Assembly: GCF_025685545.1 (NCBI RefSeq)
Contig: NZ_JAGSYC010000019.1
Coordinates: 1 to 64,000, forward strand
Origin: Granulicella paludicola
GTDB taxonomy: Bacteria; Acidobacteriota; Terriglobia; Terriglobales; Acidobacteriaceae
DNA length: 64,000 nt
Direction of reading: 5' to 3'
Part shown: positions 52,522 to 61,555 of the stretch, piece after piece
How the letters are laid out: each line of letters opens with the position of its first letter
Numbering within the stretch: the stretch's first letter is position 1
The notes under the pieces: model-generated
Database searches by the model: none
What the model was told of the DNA's origin: nothing
What the model saw: only the letters and a program-made list of their open reading frames with translations
Program-made: the position numbers and the translations under genes

Positions 52522-55500
52522 ATGCCACGCAGGAATGACATTGCAAAGATTCTGGTGATCGGCTCCGGGCCGATTGTGATTGGGCAGTCGGCGGAGTTCG
52601 ACTACTCCGGCACTCAGGCGTGTAAGGCGCTGAAGGCCGAGGGCTATGAGGTTGTGCTGGTGAATTCGAACCCGGCGTCGATCATGACCGATCCCGACGT
52701 CGCGGACCGCACGTACATTGAGCCACTGACGCCTGCTTACGTGGAAGAGATTCTGCGCGTCGAGAGCGAGATGCTGAAGGCTGCAGGGACGCCGGGCATC
52801 TTTGCTGTGCTGCCGACGGTAGGTGGACAGACGGCGCTAAATCTTGCGGTGGATCTGGCTGATGCGGGAGTGCTGGATCGACTGGACATCGAGTTGATTG
52901 GCGCGAAGCTGGGGCCGATCAAGAAGGCGGAAGATCGTCTGCTGTTCAAGGATGCGATGACGAAGATCGGTCTCGACATGCCGAAGTCGAAGCTGGTGAA
53001 CAACATTCGCGATGGTCTTGAGTTTGCGCAGCTGATCGGCTTTCCGGTAGTGATTCGTCCGAGCTTCACCCTAGGCGGTTCGGGCGGCGGCATCGCATTC
53101 AATCGCGAAGAGCTGATGGAGATTCTTTCGCGTGGACTCGATCTTTCGCCGGTGCATGAGTGCCTGCTGGAAGAGAGCGTGCTCGGCTGGAAGGAGTACG
53201 AGATGGAGGTGGTGCGCGACCTTAAGGACAACGTCGTGATCATCTGCTCCATTGAGAACTTCGATCCGATGGGTGTACATACTGGCGATTCGATCACCGT
53301 GGCTCCGGCACAGACGCTGACGGACCGCGAGTTCCAGCGGATGCGTGATGCTTCGATTGCCGTGATCCGCGAGATCGGTGTGGAGACAGGCGGAAGCAAT
53401 GTGCAGTTCGCAGTGAATCCGCAGAACGGTCGCATGACAGTCATCGAGATGAATCCGCGCGTGTCGCGTTCTTCTGCGCTGGCTTCGAAGGCGACGGGCT
53501 TTCCGATTGCGAAGATCGCGGCGCGGCTTGCTGTGGGTTACACGCTCGACGAGTTGCAGAACGATATTACGAAGGCGACACCTGCTTGCTTTGAGCCGAC
53601 GATTGATTATGTCGTCGTGAAGATTCCGAAGTGGCAGTTCGAGAAGTTCCCCGGCAGCGACGAGACGCTTGGCCCACAGATGAAGTCTGTGGGTGAGGTG
53701 ATGGCGATCGGTCGCACCTTCAAGGAAGCGATGATGAAGGCAGTGCGTTCGCTGGAGACAGGCAAAAAGGGGAGCGCCGATACGATCGATCCGCGCCGCC
53801 TGCGCCAGAAGCTGGTGATGCCTTCTCCGGAGCGGTTGGCGTATCTGCGCTACGCGCTCGATAACGGTATGTCTGTGCGCGAGGCGCAGAAGTACACCAG
53901 CATGGACCCGTGGTTCCTTCACCAGATGAAGCAGATCTCTGATGAATTGAACGAGGTTGCGTCGATTGGGTTGAGCAATCTGGACGAGCAGGACCTGCGT
54001 TCGGCCAAGCGTATGGGGCTCTCGGATGAGCGGCTGGCGCTGGCGCTCGACACAGATACTGCGAAAGTGGCTGCGCTGCGCAACAAGCTTGGTGTGAAGC
54101 CAGTGTTCAAGCTGGTGGACACGTGCGCAGCTGAGTTTGAGTCGCTGACGCCGTATATGTACAGCTGCTATGACGAAGAGGATGAGGCTCCGCCGACGGC
54201 GAAGAAGAAGGTCATTATTCTCGGCTCGGGTCCGAACCGCATCGGGCAGGGTATCGAGTTCGATTATTGCTGCTGCCATGCGGCGTTCGCGCTGCGCGAC
54301 GATGGCTACGAGACGATCATGGTGAACTGCAACCCTGAGACTGTGTCGACCGACTACGACACGAGCGATCGTTTGTACTTCGAGCCGCTGACGTTTGAAG
54401 ACGTGCTTGCGGTGTATGAGCATGAGGCTTCGGGTGGAGCGGAGATCGGCATGATCGTGCAGTTTGGTGGACAGACTCCGCTGAACCTGTCGCTGCCGTT
54501 GAAGGCGGCTGGTGTGCCGATCATTGGTACTTCGCCGGAGTCTATTGAATTGGCAGAGGATCGCAAGCGGTTCCAGAAGCTGCTGGAAGAGCTGGACATT
54601 CCGCAGCCGCCGGGTGTGATCGCTACGAGCGTTGATGAGGCCCTGGCCGGTGCAGCACGCGTCACGTATCCGGTGCTGGTGCGGCCTTCGTTCGTGCTGG
54701 GTGGGCGCGCCATGGTGATTGCGTATGACGATGCTGCGATCCGTCACTACATGACGACGGCGATCGAGTACTCGCAGGAGCGGCCGGTGTTGATCGACCA
54801 CTTCCTCGAAGATGCGCAGGAGGTCGATGTCGACGCTCTGTGCGATGGCGACGACGTGTTGATCGCTGGCATCATGCAGCACATCGAAGAGGCTGGCGTT
54901 CACTCAGGCGACTCGTCTTGTGTGCTGCCGGCTGTCGATCTTTCTGACGAGGTGCTGGAGACGATTCGTACCTACACACGCAAGCTGGTGATCGCTCTGA
55001 AGGTGCGTGGACTTGCAAACCTGCAGTTCGCTGTGCAGCGCGGCAAGGTGTTTGTGATCGAGGTAAACCCGCGTGCGTCGCGTACGGTGCCGTATGTATC
55101 GAAGGCGACAGGTGTGCAACTGGCGAAGGTGGCTGCGCGCATCATGACCGGCAAGAAGCTGCGTGATCTGCTGCCAGCGGAAGTGGCTGCGGGCAAGGAC
55201 CTGAGCACGGGCGATCACTACTTTGTGAAGTCACCGGTATTCCCGTGGGGCAAGTTCCAGGGCGTCGATCCGGTACTTGGGCCGGAGATGCGTTCGACGG
55301 GCGAGGTGATGGGTGTGGCTGCAACGTTCGGCGAGGCGTTTGCGAAGGCGCAGACGGCGGCCGGATTGATTTTGCCGACGAAGGGCACGGCGTTCTTCTC
55401 GGTGAACGATCACGATAAGAAGAGCCTGGCTACGGTGGCTCGGCGCTTTGTCGATATGGGCTTCAAGTTGGTGGCTACGCATCGTACTGGCGACGTAATC

Positions 55501-55791
55501 GAAGAGGCTGGTATGCAGGTGGAGCGTGTGTTCGCGGTGAAGGAAGGTCGTCCGAACGTGGTCGATCTCATCAAGAGCGACCGCATCAATCTGATTGTGA
55601 ACACGCCTTCGGGACAGCAGAGCGTGTTCGATGAGGCTGCGATTCGTCGCGCTGCCGTACTGGCACGGATTCCAACGATCACGACGCTGGCTGCGGCTCG
55701 CGCGGCGGCTGATGGGATTGAAGCGATTCAACGTGGTGAATATAAAGTCGAGTCGTTGCAGGCCCTTCATGCAGCGCGCAAGGCACAGTAA
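52522..55791 (+). CDS. carB: Carbamoyl-phosphate synthase large subunit
   Basis: 1089 residues, full length. Two homologous halves each have a pre-ATP-grasp start ([20 protein letters not shown] and [19 protein letters not shown]) and an ATP-grasp domain ([15 protein letters not shown] and [15 protein letters not shown]). The last 140 residues are the MGS-like allosteric domain ([19 protein letters not shown]). The enzyme makes carbamoyl phosphate from bicarbonate, ammonia and two ATP. Large antisense open frames across it are by-products of its codon bias. The DapA-like gene follows 22 bases later. Confidence 0.97.
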   Translation: MPRRNDIAKILVIGSGPIVIGQSAEFDYSGTQACKALKAEGYEVVLVNSNPASIMTDPDVADRTYIEPLTPAYVEEILRVESEMLKAAGTPGIFAVLPTVGGQTALNLAVDLADAGVLDRLDIELIGAKLGPIKKAEDRLLFKDAMTKIGLDMPKSKLVNNIRDGLEFAQLIGFPVVIRPSFTLGGSGGGIAFNREELMEILSRGLDLSPVHECLLEESVLGWKEYEMEVVRDLKDNVVIICSIENFDPMGVHTGDSITVAPAQTLTDREFQRMRDASIAVIREIGVETGGSNVQFAVNPQNGRMTVIEMNPRVSRSSALASKATGFPIAKIAARLAVGYTLDELQNDITKATPACFEPTIDYVVVKIPKWQFEKFPGSDETLGPQMKSVGEVMAIGRTFKEAMMKAVRSLETGKKGSADTIDPRRLRQKLVMPSPERLAYLRYALDNGMSVREAQKYTSMDPWFLHQMKQISDELNEVASIGLSNLDEQDLRSAKRMGLSDERLALALDTDTAKVAALRNKLGVKPVFKLVDTCAAEFESLTPYMYSCYDEEDEAPPTAKKKVIILGSGPNRIGQGIEFDYCCCHAAFALRDDGYETIMVNCNPETVSTDYDTSDRLYFEPLTFEDVLAVYEHEASGGAEIGMIVQFGGQTPLNLSLPLKAAGVPIIGTSPESIELAEDRKRFQKLLEELDIPQPPGVIATSVDEALAGAARVTYPVLVRPSFVLGGRAMVIAYDDAAIRHYMTTAIEYSQERPVLIDHFLEDAQEVDVDALCDGDDVLIAGIMQHIEEAGVHSGDSSCVLPAVDLSDEVLETIRTYTRKLVIALKVRGLANLQFAVQRGKVFVIEVNPRASRTVPYVSKATGVQLAKVAARIMTGKKLRDLLPAEVAAGKDLSTGDHYFVKSPVFPWGKFQGVDPVLGPEMRSTGEVMGVAATFGEAFAKAQTAAGLILPTKGTAFFSVNDHDKKSLATVARRFVDMGFKLVATHRTGDVIEEAGMQVERVFAVKEGRPNVVDLIKSDRINLIVNTPSGQQSVFDEAAIRRAAVLARIPTITTLAAARAAADGIEAIQRGEYKVESLQALHAARKAQ

Positions 55792-55813
55792 CGGCGAGGG
55801 ATAGACTAGTACG

Positions 55814-56848
55814 ATGCTGATCGATGGAATCCATGTACCGCTGAGTTCGCCGTTTTACCGCGATGGGCGCAGCTATCTGCGCAAGCTGGAGCACAATGTG
55901 GCGCGCTACTCACTGACGCCTGTCGCGGGGTTAGTGGCTCTGGCGAGCGAAGGCGCGATGCTGACCGATGCGGAGGCGTTTGAGTCGCTGCAATCGGTGG
56001 GGGAGTTCGCGGCGAAGGAGAAGGTGCTAATCGCTTCGATTGATCGCGAGAGCGTTCATGCGGCGTTGCTGCTGGCCGAGCAGGCAGACGCTGCGGGCTT
56101 CGATGCTTTGCTTGTGCGCGTGCCGGGGTCGATTGCGGCCGACGATATTGCTATGAAGGAGCTCTATCTGCGAACGGTTGCGGATGGTGCTTCTTTGCCT
56201 GTGCTGTTGCTGAGTGAAGAGGGACGTTCGCTGCCGGTGAGTGCGATCGCTGAGCTGGCGAAGCATACGAACATTATCGGACTGTATGACGCGGAGTTGA
56301 CGGTCGAACGCTATCAAGAGATTGTTGCTGCGACTGCCGACGTAAAGCGCGAGGTGACGGTGACGACGATCTTTGCTCCGGTGACACGCAGGATGTTGAA
56401 GGTTGAGGTCGAGGCGGGCGGCAGCTTTGTATCTGCGGATTCGCTCGCAGGCGGTTTGGCCGTTGCGGTGGCTCCTCCTAAGCCAGCTATCAAAACGCGC
56501 ACGAAGTCTGTCGGCTTCCAGATCATGGCGGCGGGGACTGCGACGAATATGACCTCTCTGCTGGCGGCGGGTGTGGCAGGGGCCATGCCGGAACTGGCTA
56601 CGTGCACACCGCAGGGCGTGTACGAGGCGTTCGCTGCGTTCAAGGATGGTGATCCACGGCTTTCGGAGCTGAAGCAGGAGCGGTTGGTCGAGGCGGACGC
56701 TCTGATTGCGCAGCTTGGAATTGCTGGCATCAAGTACGGCTGCGATTGGAACGGCTATTATGGCGGCGTACCGCGTTTGCCGCGGCTACCGCTGGATGCA
56801 GCTGCTCGTGCGCAGATCGAACGTGTACTCGCAGGTCTGCGCAACTAG
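55814..56848 (+). CDS. DapA/N-acetylneuraminate lyase-superfamily protein lacking catalytic residues
   Basis: 344 residues. The beginning (GIHVPLSSPFYRDGRSYLRKLEHNV) and the later barrel strands follow the DapA pattern, and the C-terminal helices match. The GTTGE motif is replaced by ASEGA (44-48), the active-site Tyr region reads LLLSEEG, and the Schiff-base lysine position is Tyr (IIGLYDAE, Y158). A stretch at about 210-235 is an insertion. An aldolase reaction through a Schiff base therefore looks impossible. It is 22 bases from carB and shares its terminator, so it could bind a metabolite or have changed function. Superfamily assignment is good; function is open. Confidence 0.8.
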   Translation: MLIDGIHVPLSSPFYRDGRSYLRKLEHNVARYSLTPVAGLVALASEGAMLTDAEAFESLQSVGEFAAKEKVLIASIDRESVHAALLLAEQADAAGFDALLVRVPGSIAADDIAMKELYLRTVADGASLPVLLLSEEGRSLPVSAIAELAKHTNIIGLYDAELTVERYQEIVAATADVKREVTVTTIFAPVTRRMLKVEVEAGGSFVSADSLAGGLAVAVAPPKPAIKTRTKSVGFQIMAAGTATNMTSLLAAGVAGAMPELATCTPQGVYEAFAAFKDGDPRLSELKQERLVEADALIAQLGIAGIKYGCDWNGYYGGVPRLPRLPLDAAARAQIERVLAGLRN

Positions 56849-56859
56849 TTCAGGCACGG

Positions 56860-56891
56860 AAAAGACCCAAGGCCTACGCCTTGGGTCTTTT
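56860..56891. terminator. Bidirectional terminator between the carB-dapA-like operon and cpoB
   Basis: A perfect 14-bp stem (56860-56873 with 56878-56891) and a CTAC loop, between two convergent stops. The left arm starts AAAA and the right ends TTTT, so T-runs serve both strands. Confidence 0.92.
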
Positions 56892-56913
56892 GTGTTTCGA
56901 GCGGAAGCGCGGA

Positions 56914-57873
56914 TTAGTGAGCGGGGACGTGAAGCGAAGTCAGGCGCTGGCGGGCCTGTACTGCTTCGGGAGAGTTGGGGAAGCGCTGGATGAGAGCGCG
57001 CAGCTCGCGCACGCCGCCATCAGTCTGCTTCATCGAGATCATAGCCTCGGCCTTGTGAAGATGGGCGGCGGGGATCTTGGTGTTGTCTGGGTAGCGCTCT
57101 AGCAGGTGATCGTAGTCCTTTACCGCGAGCGTCGGCTTCTGTGAGCGCATAGCGATTTCCCCGAGGTAGAAGTAAGCGTTGCCGGAGAGATTGTCATCCG
57201 GGTAAGCCTTGGTGAGATCCATGAACTCGGAGGTTGCGAGAGGATATTTGGCGGACATGTAGTCGCTGTAGGCCGTGCGATACATGTCGGCTACAGGGGG
57301 AGCCGAAGGCGCAGCTGCTGGCTGCGGGTCTGAGGCCGCAGGATCCTGCGGCGGGCTGTTGCCGCCAGGGTCGCGCGAGATGGGGGCTGAGGTGGCCGGA
57401 GCCGGAGTGGGGATAGCGTTGCCACCTCCGCCGCCAGCAGGGAGGTTGTTGAGGATGGCAGCGGCGGACTGCTGCTGACCCTGCACATCGCTGAGCATCT
57501 TCTCCATCCGAGCCATGCGTGCCTTCAACTCGTCTAGAGTGTCGTTGAGTGACTGCACCTGTCCGGAGACCTGGTCACTCTTCGCGCCCATGGCCTCCTG
57601 CTGGTTCTGCATGCTCAACTTCATGCCGTTCATCTCGACGGACATCTTGTTCACGCTATCGGCTGTCTGCAATAGCAGGTCCTTCATGGCGCCCATGCGC
57701 TCGTCGTTGGACTGCTGAAGTCGCGCGACGGCGTCCTGCAGCTGCTGCATCTGGGTCTGCAGCTGGATCATCTCCTTGCTGACGGCGTGGGCCTTAGGAG
57801 TGGCGAATGCTGCGATGAGCAGAGCAACGGCAAGACAGCGAATGGTGAGAAGGCGGAAAGGCGAGCGGGACAT
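56914..57873 (-). CDS. cpoB: Tol-Pal system coordinator protein CpoB (YbgF)
   Basis: 319 residues. A signal peptide ends at KAHA. A coiled coil (about 35-125) with repeated Gln/Leu heptads is followed by a Pro/Ala/Ser linker (about 140-185) and three TPR-like repeats (TAYSDYMSAKYPLATSEF, NAYFYLGEIAMRSQKP, AAHLHKAEAMISMKQ). In other diderms CpoB coordinates PBP1B and Tol during division. GAGGAG lies 6 bases before ATG 57873; the 57891 frame adds 6 residues. It is the last gene of the tol operon, about 150 bases after pal and separated from it by a hairpin. Confidence 0.92.
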   Translation of the reverse strand: MSRSPFRLLTIRCLAVALLIAAFATPKAHAVSKEMIQLQTQMQQLQDAVARLQQSNDERMGAMKDLLLQTADSVNKMSVEMNGMKLSMQNQQEAMGAKSDQVSGQVQSLNDTLDELKARMARMEKMLSDVQGQQQSAAAILNNLPAGGGGGNAIPTPAPATSAPISRDPGGNSPPQDPAASDPQPAAAPSAPPVADMYRTAYSDYMSAKYPLATSEFMDLTKAYPDDNLSGNAYFYLGEIAMRSQKPTLAVKDYDHLLERYPDNTKIPAAHLHKAEAMISMKQTDGGVRELRALIQRFPNSPEAVQARQRLTSLHVPAH

Positions 57874-57960
57874 AAAGGGCTCCTCGGACATCAGTACTAC
57901 TGAAAGGGTACTGCAAGCGCTTGTGAAGGTGCTGCGAAACTGAGCGCCGTAACAAAGCTT

Positions 57961-58005
57961 ATGGCCGTAGTGCGCTTACCGATGAAGGTAGCGCGCTACG
58001 GCCAT
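57961..58005 (-). repeat. Long imperfect hairpin between pal and cpoB
   Basis: The left arm 57961-57980 pairs with 57987-58005 (19-20 bp with one wobble and one bulge) around GATGAA. On the minus strand the following CATAAGCTTTGTTAC has only a weak T-run, so it may be an attenuator, a processing site or mRNA stabiliser. Confidence 0.7.
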
Positions 58006-58022
58006 TTTGGCATTCGCCAGAC

Positions 58023-58814
58023 TTAGCGATCGATGGAGAACTGATCGCGGCGGTTCTGCTGCCAGCAGGCTTCGTTCTCGTCGGTGCAGAACTGGCGTTC
58101 CTTGCCGTAGCTGACGACGCGGATGCGGCTGGCGTTGACGCCGGCTGCGACCAAGCCCTGCTTCGCGGAGTTTGCGCGGTTTTCGCCGAGGGTGATGTTG
58201 AACTCAGCTGAACCACGGTCATCGCAGTAGCCACCGATGAGGATCTTGATGTTCGGGTTGGCGTTCAGGTATTGCGCAGCCTGTGCAATCGAGGTTTGAG
58301 CGTCGGCACGGAGCGTGAAGCTGTCATAGTCGAAGAAAACATCCTGCACGTGCGAGTGGAAGATCGAGTCGCTGCCCATGTCGCCTTCGCCCGAAGGAAC
58401 GCTGGGCATGGAGGGCACGCGGACGGTGACGCGGACGCTGGCGTCCGTGGTGCCGCCGTCACCCTTGGCAACGAGGTGGAAGTTGGTCGAGGCGGAAGGC
58501 GAAACAGTCTGCGTACCGTTGACAGGCACACTGCCTATACCGTCGATCGAGACGCTGCTCGCGTTCGTGGTGCGCCAGTTCAGCACGACCGACTGACCGA
58601 GATCGATGGACAGGGGATCGGCGCTGATCGTTGCCGTTGGAGCGATGCCGCTGTCACTGGGAGCCAGGGCGGAGGGTGGCGGAGCTGAGTTCTTCTTATG
58701 GCATCCGGTTGCCATCAACATGCCAAGGCTCAGTGCCAGCGCTGCGTTCTTCCAAAGCCGAGACTGGCCCGAAGCCTGGCCTTTCACCGATACCCGATTC
58801 GCGTCCATAGTCAT
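58023..58814 (-). CDS. pal: Peptidoglycan-associated lipoprotein Pal with added Ig-like domain
   Basis: 263 residues from ATG 58814. A lipoprotein signal ends at LMATGC (Cys at about 38), and a linker follows. The region from about 62 to 130 (SIDLGQSVVLNWRTTNASSVSIDGIG) is an Ig-like or PKD-like beta-sandwich not present in E. coli Pal. The OmpA domain (about 155-260) has FFDYDSFTLRADAQ, GGYCDDRGSAEFNITLGENRA and the late YGKERQFC. The protein bridges outer membrane and peptidoglycan. A GTG start at 58829 adds 5 residues. The gene lies between tolB and cpoB. Confidence 0.92.
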   Translation of the reverse strand: MTMDANRVSVKGQASGQSRLWKNAALALSLGMLMATGCHKKNSAPPPSALAPSDSGIAPTATISADPLSIDLGQSVVLNWRTTNASSVSIDGIGSVPVNGTQTVSPSASTNFHLVAKGDGGTTDASVRVTVRVPSMPSVPSGEGDMGSDSIFHSHVQDVFFDYDSFTLRADAQTSIAQAAQYLNANPNIKILIGGYCDDRGSAEFNITLGENRANSAKQGLVAAGVNASRIRVVSYGKERQFCTDENEACWQQNRRDQFSIDR

Positions 58815-58894
58815 AGCGTTCTCTCTCACTCCCTGATATTCCTTTGTTGTATCTATTCAGTTTACGATGCAGCTCTTTGACAGGGTGTTATCTG

Positions 58895-58925
58895 CAGTAT
58901 TGTATCGGATGGCGATACAATACTG
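58895..58925. repeat. Perfect 13-bp inverted repeat between tolB and pal
   Basis: CAGTATTGTATCG pairs with CGATACAATACTG around GATGG. The AT-rich arms and lack of a T-run on the minus strand argue against a simple terminator. It may be an operator for an internal promoter or an mRNA processing hairpin. Confidence 0.72.
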
Positions 58926-58942
58926 ATTATACAGCGTTTATC

Positions 58943-60298
58943 CTATTTCCAGCTCCAGTTAGGCATATCGGTACCGGCTCCGGAGAGGGCACGGCGCTGG
59001 GTGCCGTCGGCAAGCATGGTCATGATGCGTGTGTGGGCAGCGGCACCGTCGGGATCGTTGGCAAAGACGATGTGACGACCGTCGGGTGACCAGGAGGGGA
59101 AGTCACAACGACCGATCTCGTGGGTGAGCTGAATCCAGCGCTTCGTGGCGACCTCCATCACGTAGATGTCCTGCCCACCGGGAGCGCCCGGGCCGTACTT
59201 GCGGTCCCATGCGAAGGCGATGAACTGGCCATTGGGCGACCAGGAGGGCGAGGTAGCGTAACCGCCATCGGTCATGCGGGCGACGCCGGACCCGTCTGCG
59301 TCCATGATGTAGAGCTGTGGGAGGCCGCTCCGACCACTGATCCAGGCGATCTGTGCGCCGGTCTTGGGATTCCAAGTAGGCGAGACGTCCGGGCCGACGA
59401 ATGAGGTGATGCGGTGCGAAAGGCTGCCCTGCGGATCGGAGATCCAGATCTCGGGGTCGCCGGTACGTGAGCTGGAGAAGGCGAGTTGCTGGCCGCTGGG
59501 TGCCCAGGCGGGGGATACGTTCGTTCCTCCAACCGAGGAGTAGTTGACGAGGCGACCGAGCAGCAGGGAGTACATCCTGATCTGGAAGCCATTTTTGTCG
59601 AGCGAGCTGAAAGCGATGCGCGAGTTGTCGGGCGAGACGCGCGGAGAGATGGAGATGGCGCCGAGGTGGGTGATGGCGTGCTGGTTCGCGCCGTCATAGT
59701 CCATCGCCCAGATCTCTTTGTTCGCGCCGTCCTTCTTCACATAGAAGATCTTCGATTCAGCGATACCGGGGACACCGCCGAGGCGCGTGATGATCTCGTC
59801 GGCGAAGCGGTGTGCAATCTGGCGAGCACTGTCGGAGCTGGCTTCTTCGTTGTAAAGCTTGGTGAAGACCTGCGGGTACTGCGTGTTCTTCGCGTCGTCG
59901 AGGAAGCCGTTCACGACAATGCGGCCACCCTGCACGGAAAGATTGCCGAAGGCGACCATGGAGGCGCTGGCAGGCGCTGCAGCCCAGTCTGCGAGATGAA
60001 CGTCAGACTGATTGCTGGGCAGTGCCTGCGGGTTCTGACTCTTGGAGACGACATCGAAGATGCCCGCAGAGGCAAGATCGGAGTAAAGGGTGGCATCGAA
60101 GACGTGCTTGTCTTCACCGACGGATGGATCAGAGCTCATAGGCTTGAAGTCTGCCGTCGCGATGCGAATGCGCTCTGCCGCACCCTTGTTGGTCTCCAGC
60201 TGGTACCAGTCCTGCGCGTGGGCCTTGGAGGCTACCAGGGCGGAGAGCAGGATACCCGCGACGATCGATGTCTTTTGTCCGTAAGATGTTTTCATCAT
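58943..60298 (-). CDS. tolB: Tol-Pal system beta-propeller protein TolB
   Basis: 451 residues. A signal peptide ends at KAHAQ. The TolB_N domain (IRIATADFKPM ... GIFDVVSKSQNP) leads to a WD40-type PD40 propeller with five repeats such as SPRVSPDNSRIAFSS, SPAWAPSGQQLAFSS, SPTWNPKTGAQIAW, SPSWSPNGQFIAFAW and FPSWSPDGRHIVFAN. TolB binds Pal and TolA in the periplasm and helps keep the outer membrane constricted during division. Tandem ATGs at 60298 and 60295. It follows the TonB/TolA-like gene by 72 bases. Confidence 0.95.
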   Translation of the reverse strand: MMKTSYGQKTSIVAGILLSALVASKAHAQDWYQLETNKGAAERIRIATADFKPMSSDPSVGEDKHVFDATLYSDLASAGIFDVVSKSQNPQALPSNQSDVHLADWAAAPASASMVAFGNLSVQGGRIVVNGFLDDAKNTQYPQVFTKLYNEEASSDSARQIAHRFADEIITRLGGVPGIAESKIFYVKKDGANKEIWAMDYDGANQHAITHLGAISISPRVSPDNSRIAFSSLDKNGFQIRMYSLLLGRLVNYSSVGGTNVSPAWAPSGQQLAFSSSRTGDPEIWISDPQGSLSHRITSFVGPDVSPTWNPKTGAQIAWISGRSGLPQLYIMDADGSGVARMTDGGYATSPSWSPNGQFIAFAWDRKYGPGAPGGQDIYVMEVATKRWIQLTHEIGRCDFPSWSPDGRHIVFANDPDGAAAHTRIMTMLADGTQRRALSGAGTDMPNWSWK

Positions 60299-60370
60299 TC
60301 CTTTAGCCTTCTTCTAAATCCTAAACACACGTCCGGTGGATTCGCTTCGTTTGGAGCACCACGGCAGATA

Positions 60371-61138
60371 CTAGTGTGCGTCGAATTTGTACTGGATGGT
60401 GATGTGATCGCCTGAGGGCAGCGGGCCGAAGCTTTCGACGCTCTCCACAGCGCGCCTGGCTGCGAGATCGAGTGGGCTGTAGCCGCTGGCTTTGTCGATG
60501 CGCAGGTTGTTCACCGTTCCATCTCGTTGGATGTCAAAAACGATGGTGACGCTTTTCGCCTGAGATCCGACCGGCGGACTGTAGTTCTGGTTGACCAGCT
60601 GGCCGACAAGCCGGAGATAGTACGCGTAACGAGTGCCGAAGACCTTGTCTTCGGCGGTGATGGTCGCGGTTCCGTTCTTCAGCGGAGCGGTGGTCTGTGG
60701 AAGCTGGGTGGCGGAGTCGCCGCTGTTGGCCTTTGGTGTATCCGGCGTGGGTTGAGGATGTTTGGGAGCTGTGACGGTAGTGGGTTTGGGCTGCGCTTTG
60801 TCCGGCGTCTTGCCCTTGATGAGGACATCATCCGGCTTGGGCGGAGGCTGGGTCGTCACCTTCGGCTGCGGGGCAGGAACGTTTGTGACGTCTTCAGAAG
60901 CGAGAACGGCCTTGTCGACAGGCGGAGCCTTCGGGGGCAAGGGAATGGCGGAGACGAGGTTCGCCTGGATGGAGCCGCTTTGCTGTGCGCTTTCTCCCCA
61001 ACGTGGGCCGTGGATGTGGCTGACGAGGGCCCAGCCGACGATCGCGGCAGCGGCAGCGATGTGCAGGCCGATAGCGAAGGTGAAGCCGCGACCCAGCCGG
61101 TCGAAGTCCTGATCGTTCGTGTTGGAGTAGGTGCTCAT
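60371..61138 (-). CDS. TolA/TonB-like energy transducer
   Basis: 255 residues. One N-terminal membrane segment (about 18-41, TFAIGLHIAAAAAIVGWALV) anchors it. A long Pro/Lys-rich periplasmic linker follows (about 70-165, PPPKPDDVLIKGKTPDKAQP). The C-terminal TonB domain has VTIVFDIQRDGTVNNLRIDKASGYSPLD and ends QYKFDAH. In this operon position (tolQ-tolR-here-tolB-pal) it must serve as TolA, although its domain is of TonB type. It carries proton-motive force from TolQR to TolB/Pal. It starts 7 bases after tolR. Confidence 0.88.
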   Translation of the reverse strand: MSTYSNTNDQDFDRLGRGFTFAIGLHIAAAAAIVGWALVSHIHGPRWGESAQQSGSIQANLVSAIPLPPKAPPVDKAVLASEDVTNVPAPQPKVTTQPPPKPDDVLIKGKTPDKAQPKPTTVTAPKHPQPTPDTPKANSGDSATQLPQTTAPLKNGTATITAEDKVFGTRYAYYLRLVGQLVNQNYSPPVGSQAKSVTIVFDIQRDGTVNNLRIDKASGYSPLDLAARRAVESVESFGPLPSGDHITIQYKFDAH

Positions 61139-61145
61139 CTACCGA

Positions 61146-61553
61146 TTACTTCTCCAACGGCTGCGTGACGATGCTGATGTTGGTGATGCCTGCCTGCTTG
61201 ACCGCATCCATCACCGAGGCGAATGCGCCGAAGGGAACCTTCTGGTCGGCGCGGACGTAGACGACGCGCTTGGTTTCCTTGGGATTGTTTGCGAGCAGAC
61301 CGGAGAGATCGTGAATGTTTACCTGCTTGTCCTGCAGGAAGACGTTCTGATCCTTGTCAATGGTGACGACCATGTGCTCTTCGGTAAGCTGCGCGACGGT
61401 GCGCGTCTGCGGGACGGCGACGACGATGCCGCTCTGCAGTACCGGTGCGGTGAGCATGAAGATGAGCAGCAGCACCAGCACAACGTCGACCAGCGGCGTG
61501 ATGTTGATGTCGGCGAGGGCCGTCTGCGTGCGCCCTTTGGCGGAGAATGCCAT
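61146..61553 (-). CDS. tolR: TolR/ExbD biopolymer transport protein
   Basis: 135 residues. The first 20 residues are cytoplasmic, then one membrane helix with the conserved Asp in PLVDVVLVLLLIFMLTAP. The periplasmic C-terminal domain has IVVAVPQTRTVAQL and FVRADQKVPFGAFASVMDAV-like wording (YVRADQKVPFGAF). It forms the proton channel with TolQ. The gap to tolQ is 2 bases. Confidence 0.93.
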   Translation of the reverse strand: MAFSAKGRTQTALADINITPLVDVVLVLLLIFMLTAPVLQSGIVVAVPQTRTVAQLTEEHMVVTIDKDQNVFLQDKQVNIHDLSGLLANNPKETKRVVYVRADQKVPFGAFASVMDAVKQAGITNISIVTQPLEK

Positions 61554-61555
61554 GG

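Noticed and set aside
53071-54903. 610-codon antisense frame across carB
   Set aside because: It lies entirely opposite a full-length conserved carB and its product is Arg/His-rich with no domain; a codon-bias shadow.
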